A DNA stretch of 60,051 bases from Pinguiococcus pyrenoidosus (lineage: Eukaryota > Sar > Pinguiophyceae > Pinguiochrysidales > Pinguiochrysidaceae): positions 1 through 60,051 of the forward strand of contig JAAMXY010000373.1 of assembly GCA_019677205.1 (NCBI GenBank), read 5' to 3'. The first letter of the stretch is position 1. Each line of letters starts with the position of its first letter. The notes beneath the pieces were generated by a model. It had not been told where the DNA came from. It searched no databases and saw nothing but the letters and a program-made list of their open reading frames with translations. The position numbers and the translations under genes are program-made. This document shows positions 34,560 to 43,043 of this stretch, in pieces.

Positions 34560-37397
34560 ATGTTGCCGTCTTCTCCCCCTCCCGTCATACCGCCGCAGAT
34601 GCCAGGCAACCACATGCCTGATGGAGATCGGCGTTCGTCGAACCCCTCTGCAAGGGGGACCTCTGAGAACGTTTCGTCGCATCACTCCACCGCCAGCTTC
34701 GGCAAGAAGTCCACCCAATACGGCGACATCGACGACGACGTGGCGACCAGCCAAGCAGAGACCCGGACTCGCTCGACGGCCAAGCGCCGCTCGAAGGCTG
34801 GGGGCGGGCAGAGCAAGGGTGGCGCCGGCCCTCCCCGCACCAAGGAGAAGAAGAAGAGCAACAAGAAGTGGTGGAAGCGCTCGGTGCGCGAGAAGCGCGT
34901 GATTTGCTTCGTGCTCAGCGAGATCATCCTGTCCACGCTGGTGGCCGTGAGCTTGGTGGTGCAGCAGGAGCAGATCATGCAGCTGTACGAGAAGGACGCG
35001 GAGAACCAGCTGGAGCTGCTCGACGTCACGTACTCCATCAAGCTCAACCAGATGGGCTTCGGCTTCCGCGGCAACAGCCTAAACTCGTACCTGGACGACC
35101 TGCTGGAGGCGAACGCCACCGTGCAGCAGGACCTGGAAGGCGACACCTACCGCAACGTGTTCAACGTGCTGGAGAACGAGATCCGCAGCCGCGAGATCGA
35201 GTACTCCCTCCTCGTGAACGCCACCGGCCACATCGTGGCCAGTGGCAACGACGAGCGCCAGCAGCTGGTGGGCTCCACGCGCTACGGCGAGTTCTTCGAC
35301 CCGGGCAACCTGGTGACCCACGTGCTGGGCAAGTCGCACATCATCGGCTATCAGGTCAAGAGCTCCGCCATTCTGCCCAAGTCGGAAGTGGCGCGCGAGT
35401 CGCCGCCCATCTGGCGGGAGCGCCGCTTCGACTACCTGCCCGGTGCGCCCTACCACTGGGCGGACGTGGACTTTGACTGCATCGTGAGGTTCACGCTGAC
35501 GTCCGTCCACGGAGACAGCGGCGACTTCCTCGGCATCATCATCTCGGGAGACGTGCTGAACGGCAAGATCCCCGTGGCCTACAACGTCGTGAACTACTTG
35601 GACCGCCAGGCCGGCTTCGCTGGCGTCTTCGTGAAGGACACCGACGACGACTGGCAGTTCAGTTCTCTGTACCGCCGCGTCTTCCTCGACGACCTCACCG
35701 ACGAGGACGCCGAGGCTGACATCACAACCTGGAGTCCGGCGTCGAATGCTTTCCTCGACAAGGCCTTCAGCAAGGGCAGAGGTAGCCTGGCCGAGACGCG
35801 TACGGGGAACTTCTTGCTGGCGGCCACGCCGGTGCCGACGGGCCTGACCCAGGACAACGCCACGGCGGCCATCGTGCCCTTGGCCGATAGTCAGATCGAG
35901 GCGGTCGCGGTTCGAGGTATCGACACCGCGGCGTTGGACTTCTTCAGCCACGTCATGCTCATCACCATCATCTCGACTGTGGCCATTGTGGTGCTGGACT
36001 TCTTGGTGTTGGTAGCGTCGTTCCGCTGGTTGGTGAAGCCATTGGAGAAGATTGCGTATGCGCACAAGCACAAGCAGAAGCTCAACCCCAAGGACATGCA
36101 GGTGCTCAACATGGCGCCGCTGTGGACCTTCATTCTGACGGCCGTGTCCATTCCGTCCGTGGTGCTCATGATCCTCGTGCTCTTCTGGACTCGCGACGCC
36201 CTGGACGCCGCCATGTCCAGTACCGCCGAGGGTGTCGTCGGAGTCTCCGCCATCACGTTTCCCATCAAGATCGACCAGATGAGCTTCGGCTTCGCCGGCG
36301 ACGCCACGCAGGCGGCGGTCCACGAGGTGCTGCGGAGTCCCAACGATCCGGACGCCATTGCCGCCGCCGAGGCCATCATGACCAGCGAGATCACCAAGCG
36401 CCAGATCGAGTTCGCGATGATTGTGGACATGGACGGCAAGGTGGTGGTGTCTCCCAACGCCGACCGGCGCAACGAGACCTTCGATCCGCACGGCATCGTC
36501 ACGGCGACCGCTTCCTCTCGGCAGCGGCAGCTGTGGACGGAGCGTCTGACGTACGCAGAGTTCATGGCGGAGGATCCGCCCATCTGGAGAGAGCGGGTAT
36601 CGTCCACGACGCCGCTGTCAGCGCTGTCGCCAAACGATACGCAGGCGACCAGCATCGTGCGCTACACCACCACGTTGGTCGACGCCGACGACGACGGCCA
36701 CTTCGACGGCGTCTTGGTCTCCGGAGACATCGTGAACGGCAAGACGTCCATCGTGGAGCGCAACCTCAACATCCACGGCAACGGCTACGAAGCGGTGTAT
36801 CTCCGAGACAGCGACGGCTCGTGGGTGCTCTGCACGTCGATCTTGCAGTACTCCGACGGCGACAGCCGAGTCGTCGACGTGCCGTTCAATGATGAGGCGC
36901 TGCTGAGCGAGGCCATGGACGCCGGGGAGGCCGTGTCCAAGTTCGGGGAGCTTCGGGGAGATGCGTATGTCTTCGCGGCGTTGCCGCTGGCCTACGCCAT
37001 CAGTGTGACCGAGGACAACGAGCGGCTGGAGGTGGACCGCGAGGTCATCGTGGTGGTGGTGTATGGCTTCCCCACCACGGACGGCGACGTCATCAAGGAG
37101 GATGCGATGTGGTTCTCCATCTCCATGATTCTCGTGCAACTGTTCACCAGCATCGCCGGCATCTGGATCGCCTTCGAACCCGTGCGCAAGGTGCTGAAGG
37201 TCATGAAGGAGTACGGCTTCTTCGGCAACCAGGAGATCGAGCTGTCGTTCTGGAGACTCATGTGTGGCCCGCTGCTGGACTTCTGCAAGAGCGCCAAGGA
37301 CTATGTACGGCAGCGAGGTTCGGTCATGCCCGAGACCGACGATGTCGACGCGGATGAGGCGAGGGATGGGGCGACGCCGATGGTTAAGAAGGAGTGA
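34560..37397 (+). CDS. Tandem Cache-like four-span membrane receptor without an output domain, 945 aa
   Basis: A single exon, unlike nearly all neighbours. Residues 1-110 are basic and disordered, then a membrane span at about 115-138, sensor domain 1 (about 140-455), span 2 (about 462-490), a short linker of the HAMP-neighbour type (WLVKPLEKIAYAHKHK), span 3 (about 522-542), sensor domain 2 (about 545-845), span 4 (about 850-870) and an 80-residue cytosolic tail. The two sensor halves are an internal duplication: IKLNQMGFGF/IKIDQMSFGF, ESPPIWRER/EDPPIWRER, IISGDVLNGK/LVSGDIVNGK. The ISGDxxNGK and PPIWRER patterns resemble bacterial double-Cache ligand-binding domains. No kinase, cyclase or methyl-accepting domain follows. 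Ligand sensing is inferred; the partner that passes on the signal is unknown. Intronless structure and bacterial-like domains are compatible with transfer, but GC content resembles the other genes. Confidence 0.8.
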   Translation: MLPSSPPPVIPPQMPGNHMPDGDRRSSNPSARGTSENVSSHHSTASFGKKSTQYGDIDDDVATSQAETRTRSTAKRRSKAGGGQSKGGAGPPRTKEKKKSNKKWWKRSVREKRVICFVLSEIILSTLVAVSLVVQQEQIMQLYEKDAENQLELLDVTYSIKLNQMGFGFRGNSLNSYLDDLLEANATVQQDLEGDTYRNVFNVLENEIRSREIEYSLLVNATGHIVASGNDERQQLVGSTRYGEFFDPGNLVTHVLGKSHIIGYQVKSSAILPKSEVARESPPIWRERRFDYLPGAPYHWADVDFDCIVRFTLTSVHGDSGDFLGIIISGDVLNGKIPVAYNVVNYLDRQAGFAGVFVKDTDDDWQFSSLYRRVFLDDLTDEDAEADITTWSPASNAFLDKAFSKGRGSLAETRTGNFLLAATPVPTGLTQDNATAAIVPLADSQIEAVAVRGIDTAALDFFSHVMLITIISTVAIVVLDFLVLVASFRWLVKPLEKIAYAHKHKQKLNPKDMQVLNMAPLWTFILTAVSIPSVVLMILVLFWTRDALDAAMSSTAEGVVGVSAITFPIKIDQMSFGFAGDATQAAVHEVLRSPNDPDAIAAAEAIMTSEITKRQIEFAMIVDMDGKVVVSPNADRRNETFDPHGIVTATASSRQRQLWTERLTYAEFMAEDPPIWRERVSSTTPLSALSPNDTQATSIVRYTTTLVDADDDGHFDGVLVSGDIVNGKTSIVERNLNIHGNGYEAVYLRDSDGSWVLCTSILQYSDGDSRVVDVPFNDEALLSEAMDAGEAVSKFGELRGDAYVFAALPLAYAISVTEDNERLEVDREVIVVVVYGFPTTDGDVIKEDAMWFSISMILVQLFTSIAGIWIAFEPVRKVLKVMKEYGFFGNQEIELSFWRLMCGPLLDFCKSAKDYVRQRGSVMPETDDVDADEARDGATPMVKKE

Positions 37398-38359
37398 GGG
37401 GGGACTGCTTTGATGCGGGACGCGTGAGCAGCACAGCTGCTTAGAACCACTGCAAGGTGTAAGATACATGAGAGTGGAAGTCATAAAGGTCAGGGGAGAT
37501 GCGGAACCGGACTCGTTGGAGCTGCGGAGCGGCAGAGAAATCATCTTCTATGTTCTGGGTCTGCCCTTTTGGGCTTCTGCCTTGGACTTTGATGCGTTCG
37601 CCATGCCTCACTTGTCGCTCAGAGGAGAGCGGCTTTGGGCCGATCTTGTGGCGCTGGGGGGGGGAGTTGAAGGAGCGTGAAAGTAGTCAACGGTCGGCAA
37701 ATTGGGACAAAGGGAGACGCGCTCCTATGAATATGGGAGATACCATGTATAATTTTGGTATTTTTGAAACGATCCGAAGAAGAAGAACAGGAAAGAGACA
37801 GGATCGATAGTGGTAAAGGACTGCAAGCCGAAGGGTACCCCGGTACTCCAGGGGGAAACGGGGAAGCTGACGTTCGCGAGGTGGTCCAATGGCAGCGCGG
37901 CACACGCACATCGGTTGGCTCACGTTGTCCAGAAGTTCGCAATTGCTGCTGAAATTCAACAAGCACTCCCCTCGGATTGGCTGGTCCTATCGAACTAGTG
38001 GTTGGGAACACCACGTCCGGACGCACGTGTCGTTCAAAGCGATACGTCATTAATTAAAATTCATTTTGAACTATTTTTCACGCATATCCCATAATATCTT
38101 CTGCCAGAAATACTGATCATTTTGGAACAGCGTCGGCACCGAAGCCCTTCGAATTGTTTTAATATTTCAAATATTATAAGATTCATTTACAAAGGCCGTA
38201 TTTTTACTTTCTATCTTAACTCACCAGGTCCTCCAGCCACCCAAAACCTGGGAAGACTCTTTCTGATTTCCCACCATTCTCCCGTCTCTGCCCCTTGATT
38301 TTCGCGCCAAAAAGGGCCCAGTCGAGTTTCGAATCGCCTCCAAGCTGCGAGGACTGAAG
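37398..38359. other. Intergenic stretch, Cache-like receptor to GH5 gene
   Basis: No convincing gene; only short competing frames. An ATTGG box lies at 37976-37980 and an AT-rich valley at about 38045-38220. The palindromic string TTTTCGCGCCAAAAA sits at about 38298-38312, about 50 bases before the GH5 start. It matches the E2F/DP-type consensus TTTSGCGC on both strands. Confidence 0.5.
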
Positions 38360-41145
38360 ATGAGGGGCGTCGGGAGCGCTGTCGTGGCCTTGCTGTCAGC
38401 AGTTTCACTGGTGTCCGCCGAAAACACCCTGCGCCGCATTCGCGGAGTCAACATCGGGGGCTGGCTGGTGCTGGAGAGGTACACCTGACGTTTTCCTGTG
38501 TGGTAGCGAAGTGGGAGGTGCAAAAATTCGGCGATTTTCGCAAGAAAAACGCGCAGAAAAGCTTTGGCAAAATCCGCAAATGTGCGGAGAAAAGGGGTTT
38601 TGAAGTTTGCGACCTCTGACTGCGCCAACGGTACCCAAGATTCCGCGTTTGTATCGGAGAGGCATTGGATACAGAATGCGTTTGCGAGAGTTTCTGAGGA
38701 ATTTGGGGGGAAATCGGAGGAAAAAGCGACGCAAAACGGATGAATCACCGCTTTTCCACCCTTTTCGCAGATGGATTAAGCCCAGTCTCTTCCGAGACGG
38801 CTTCGAGAACAACGGATTCGCGTTCTCCAAGTACAACGACAATGGGGTGCCAGCAGACCAGTGGAATTTCTGCTCCATCCTAGGTATGTCCCTCGAGATT
38901 CGGCCATTTTCCCGGCGTTAAACGCCTTTTTTCCTCCTTTAATTGCTGCAATTTCTGACCGTTTGGCCCGTATGAACGTCCTAGGAAAAGATGAGTGTCG
39001 GAGACGACTGGAAGAGCATTGGGATACCTGGCTAACCGCCGAGGATGTGTCGACGCTGGCGTCTGCGGGAATCACTCACATGCGAGTGCCCATGGGGTAC
39101 TGGCTTCTGGGGGACATCCAGGACGATGAGCCGTTCGTGGACGGCGACTTGAAGTACCTTCTGCGACTGCTCAACTGGGCCAGAGACAATGAGATGCAGG
39201 TAACTGGCTGAAGGCATGCGATGGAGAACAAGGCGGAGGGGTGACGAGGGAGGCTTCGCAGGTCTGGGTCGACCTGCATGCGGCTCCCGGGTCGCAAAAT
39301 GGCTTCGACAACTCGGGCAAGTACGGCTCGGCGGAGTGGGCCTTGCATCCGGAGAACGTGGAGCGAAGCGTGAGGTTTCTCAACGACTTTGCGCAGCTGA
39401 TCAGCGCGGAACAGTACGACGACGTCGTCACGGGCATCGGCCTGCTGAACGAGCCGGATCCGTCCACGGAGCTGATGACGCTTACGAACTTCTACGAAAG
39501 GTGCGTGCTGCCTTTCGTAGAGACGGACAGTGGGCCTTGGAGGCAAGGGCTGATGTCAATGGAAACGTTTCCACGAACAGGGGGTTCCAAGCAGTGCGCA
39601 GCCATCTCCCTTCCGCCGCGATCTTTGTTGGGGACATGTTCACTCCCGCGGACTTTAACTGGTTCTGGGCCAACGGTACGTTGAGAGCGGTTGTGGTCGA
39701 CGTGATCAGAGAGCACGCGCATCTCCCTCCTGGCAGATCGGGTCTCAGACGTCTCCGTTCTGCGGCTGAATGCTTTGTTCTGTTTTCCCAAAACTAGGTG
39801 CACCTGACACCCACCAAGTTGCGGACAAGAACAATCCGATGACGGAGGAGACGAACGGCCGCGTCTTCCTTGACACGCACATCTATCATGTCTTCACCTC
39901 GAGCCTTCGGTAAGATGTGTTGGAGTATTGGAGGAGGCGGAGTCCCACCGGAAACGAGACTGGAGAACTCAAGACCCATCGAATGCGAAACCCACAGATC
40001 GCTCGACCCTTCTGGGCAAGTGGAGCGCGTGTGCACCGGCGAGCGGGACTGGATCGACCAGTGCTGCTGGCAGGACCAAAAGCCGACCCAGCTGGGTCGC
40101 ATCGTGGGAGAGTGGACGGCTGCCTACGATCAAAAGCCGTCCGAAGACCTGGAGAATGCAGCGCTGCGGCCCATGACGGAAGCGCGCAAGGTATGCCGAC
40201 CAGAAGTCACAGGAACCCACCGGCGCATTCCCCCGAAAGTGACGCGTCGTCTTGGTGCCCGCAGAATTTCCTCGACTCGTTCGTCAAGGCGCAGATGACA
40301 GTGTTTGAGCAGCCGGAGGAGGTGAACCCTCAGAGCGGGCAGGTCCTGACGCAGGACGTTAGTGGTATGTCGGTGAGATGGACTTTCTCCAAGGCGGGCA
40401 CCCTTGACTCATTTTTCCATCTCTCCCCGTAGGATGGTTCTTCTGGAACTTCAAGATGGAGACGGATATCTACCGCGAGTGGGATTATCTGAAGGGATTG
40501 CAAGAAGGTGCGCACCGATGGACTTGTGTTTGGGTTTGGGTTTTGGTTTTGGTTTGGGAGTCTCCCTGCAACGTCTGAACGACTTCGGTTCGTGCGTAGG
40601 CTGGATTCCGAGGCTGCCGCAGCAGTCCAAGGACAACCGCATGGCGAGTGAGATCTTCGGCAGCTGTGACTCCATCGCAGATGAGGTGTACCAGCACCGT
40701 CACGAATTGCTAGGTGCGGAAAGGAATGCCTTGAAACCTGCCCCCTGCCGCAAACGTCGCCTGACCAAGAAGACGGCAACGCCGTAGGTGTTGTCAAGCC
40801 GTTCCCGCCCGAGGCGGTCGACGGCGATGACAACCGCATCCACGCGGATGGCCAGCAAGGGGACTACCTAGCGCGGACGATGAGTACGATCATCGCTCTG
40901 GCGATCGTTGGATGCCTGTGCATCATCGGCGTCGTCTACCGCATGTATTACTACCATAGGATGGGCGACAGCAGGTACAGTCCCCTGGGCGTCTGTCGAG
41001 GCTGCAGAGGTGTTCAGAATGGTTGCCAGGCATACTCACGGCGTCTTGTTCCACCAGATGGAGCTATGAGAGGATCAAAGAGCCGCTGCGTGGAGCCCGG
41101 CAGGCTGCCCACGGGGCCGGGGAGGAACTTAAGATGTCAGTGTAA
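38360..41145 (+). CDS. Membrane-anchored GH5 exo-beta-1,3-glucanase, 549 aa
   Basis: Exons: 38360-38478, 38771-38883, 38985-39199, 39262-39500, 39581-39675, 39798-39909, 39998-40190, 40265-40364, 40433-40507, 40600-40713, 40788-40974, 41058-41145; 1,650 nt, frame closes. A signal peptide (about residues 1-20) is followed by GVNIGGWLVLER, the typical start of fungal-type exoglucanases. The acid/base Glu lies in LLNEP (about residue 214) and the nucleophile Glu in IVGEWT (about 337). GWFFWNFK ends the barrel. A single membrane span (about 498-520; STIIALAIVGCLCIIGVVY) and a short basic cytosolic tail follow. The family hydrolyses beta-1,3-glucans from non-reducing ends. In an alga with laminarin-type storage or glucan walls it could act in the endomembrane system, at the cell surface or on food particles; which of these is inference. 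Confidence 0.9.
40526..40560 (+). repeat. TTTGGG/TTTTGG repeat in an intron of the GH5 gene
   Basis: A short run of TTTGGG and TTTTGG units lies inside the intron 40508-40599. It resembles telomere-type sequence by composition only; the units are mixed and few. Confidence 0.8.
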
Positions 41146-41753
41146 CTACTTTTCTTGAAGCTTCATTGCGTTCAGGGAAGTTTGGAGCCTCATGCAGAAG
41201 TGTCAAGAGTGACCGGTGCATGTCAGATTTCAGGATGATGCAGGCAACGTACGATAGAAAATGAGGAAGCCCGTCATAAACTCGTTAAAGAGATGAAGAG
41301 CCTTCAAGGTCAAAGCCTCGAAGACGCACATCATCGTCGGGCGGCGGTCTTTGCCTCAGCCATCACATGCTTCGGTTTCATCGCCGCTCGTCGTGCTTGT
41401 CTGTACTTCGGGCTCCCTCGCTAGCGACCTAGCGATTCCCTTCCATCAGCCGCTCGAGAATGAGGCCCAAAAGGCGACGAGCTCTTCGTCGTCCAATAAG
41501 CGTCTCGACTTTCAATGCGTTCGTCAACATGATTGGCCTTGGCTTCCTCCTCCATCTACTGCGCAAGTCTTCGTGATTCTGCGAAGGCTCTTCCGAAGGT
41601 CATTGGGTTAGTTGCTCCTTGGAATGTCTTCGTCCGAGGCCGCCAAGCCACGTGCGTCCTTGCTGAAGAGAGGCGCACCAAGTCGACGCTGGAGAACATC
41701 TTCGCCGGAAGGCATCTCAGTACCGGAAACGTGTCGTCGTCGCGTACCAGAAG
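41146..41753. other. Stretch between GH5 gene and a small two-span gene
   Basis: No complete gene is resolved. The frame of the small two-span protein is open leftwards to about 41666 with coding-like sequence (DAGEHLRRKASQYRKRVVV). An upstream exon or a longer N-ter beginning near 41628 (ATG TCT TCG) is therefore possible. Confidence 0.4.
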
Positions 41754-42080
41754 ATGGCTCAAGCGGAGGCGTATCGAAGTGCAGCAGCCAACGCCGAGAA
41801 TCAGTGGTACCAACGTCAGAACGAACTGTCGGCCCAACGGCAGCAAGCGGAGCAAGAGCGGCGCAACAATTTGACCCCCGAGCAACGCGAGGCAGAAGAT
41901 GCCAGGAACGCTTCCTTCAAGCTCTTCGCCTGCGGCGTCGTATCCGTCATCGTATCGTTCGCCATCGGCGTGCCCTTGATCAACACGGAGCATCCAGCTG
42001 GCATTGTCTTCGGGGTTCTCTTCATCTTGGCAGCTGTGGCGATCGTCTTCTTCATGTGCTACATTTGCTCGAAGAGTTGA
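41754..42080 (+). CDS. Small two-span membrane protein with coiled-coil-like N-ter, 108 aa or longer
   Basis: From the ATG at 41754: a Gln/Glu/Arg-rich helical stretch (YQRQNELSAQRQQAEQERR) then two hydrophobic segments (LFACGVVSVIVSFAIGVPLI and AGIVFGVLFILAAVAIVFF) and a short CYICSKS end. The same frame is open and coding-like upstream, so the real start may be in an earlier exon. No family is recognised. It sits on the same strand as the GH5 gene. Confidence 0.5.
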   Translation: MAQAEAYRSAAANAENQWYQRQNELSAQRQQAEQERRNNLTPEQREAEDARNASFKLFACGVVSVIVSFAIGVPLINTEHPAGIVFGVLFILAAVAIVFFMCYICSKS

Positions 42081-42082
42081 GG

Positions 42083-42110
42083 CAGCAGCAGCAGCAACAG
42101 CAGAAGCAAG
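42083..42110 (+). repeat. Short CAG-type trinucleotide repeat
   Basis: GCAGCAGCAGCAACAGCAGAAGC follows the stop codon of the small two-span gene. It lies in the likely 3' UTR. Confidence 0.85.
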
Positions 42111-42269
42111 AGACCTCGGTCTCGCGGCTTGGGGCAGAAGCATCTGAGGTCTGCAAGAGCTGGCTCTTGCAGACCTCTATGGCTGAGAGGCTTCCAAAGA
42201 TGATGTCCTTCGCGCGGGGCTGCGTTGATGTTGCTTGTCTGCTCTTGAGTGGAATGCCCGACGGAGTGA

Positions 42270-42842
42270 GTGCGATCAAGGAAAGTCGGGGAAGCGAAGC
42301 GCGTCGAGTCTGGTGCGGAAGTGCTCTGCGGCTTGCTACGAAGCAAAGAGGAAAAGGTCCAAAATCCTGTTCTGTATTTGGGCTGCGCTTTCCAGTTCCA
42401 GTCCAAGCTTTCCGCGAGAGGGAAGAGCTCCAAGAGACGCAGGAGGAGAGGAGAAGAGGAAGTGAGAGATCGCGCGAGAGGTTTGCTTGCGTATCTCGTG
42501 GCGTATCTTGGAGACGCCATGCGGCTCGTGCGAAGTCGTTTCCGCGCCGCAGTTCTGCGAATCCTGCTCCCGATGAGTTCCGCTCAAGCGCAAAGAGTCT
42601 GGACCAGCTGGTGCGACAAGTCGGCGTTCTATGACGACGCGGAAGTGGCCGCGATCATCGCGGACGAGTCCTCCCTGGCTCTTCCTGAGCAGCGCCAAGT
42701 GATGCACAGACTCTTGTCCCGAAGCCACACGAGGTATCAAATCATACGCGTTTCTCGTGAAGAGCGAATCTCCAGCACCTTTCCAGGTGAACATCGAGCC
42801 TCGCTCGATCGCCGCATGCAAGAGCCAATGCAAGGAGGCTAG
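42270..42842 (+). CDS. Hypothetical basic protein, 190 aa, uncertain
   Basis: An unspliced frame whose second half looks coding (GLLAYLVAYLGDAMRLVRSRFRAA, then DKSAFYDDAEVAAIIADESSLALPEQRQVMHRLL). The first half is low-complexity and basic. No ATG context or family supports it, and an antisense frame covers the same DNA. It could be a real small gene or one exon of a spliced gene; an ATG at about 42519 would give a shorter protein. Confidence 0.3.
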   Translation: MRSRKVGEAKRVESGAEVLCGLLRSKEEKVQNPVLYLGCAFQFQSKLSARGKSSKRRRRRGEEEVRDRARGLLAYLVAYLGDAMRLVRSRFRAAVLRILLPMSSAQAQRVWTSWCDKSAFYDDAEVAAIIADESSLALPEQRQVMHRLLSRSHTRYQIIRVSREERISSTFPGEHRASLDRRMQEPMQGG

Positions 42843-43043
42843 CAAGGACGTTTCGAGGTGAATCCTTTGGGACGAGCCGTTGCCGAATCCGATTCACGAA
42901 AGCAAAAAGGTGTTCCAGCGGAGCGCCTTTACCAGCCTTAGCAGGTCCAGGCCGCTGTGAAATCCGACTCAAAATCTAGTCTAGCGCTCGAAGAATCTAA
43001 AAACTTTGCGGGTGGAATTTGGGGGGCTCGCGACGCTTTTCCT

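Noticed and set aside
40526-40560. TTTGGG repeats as an interstitial telomere
   Set aside because: Only a few mixed TTTGGG/TTTTGG units inside an intron; not enough for a telomere claim.
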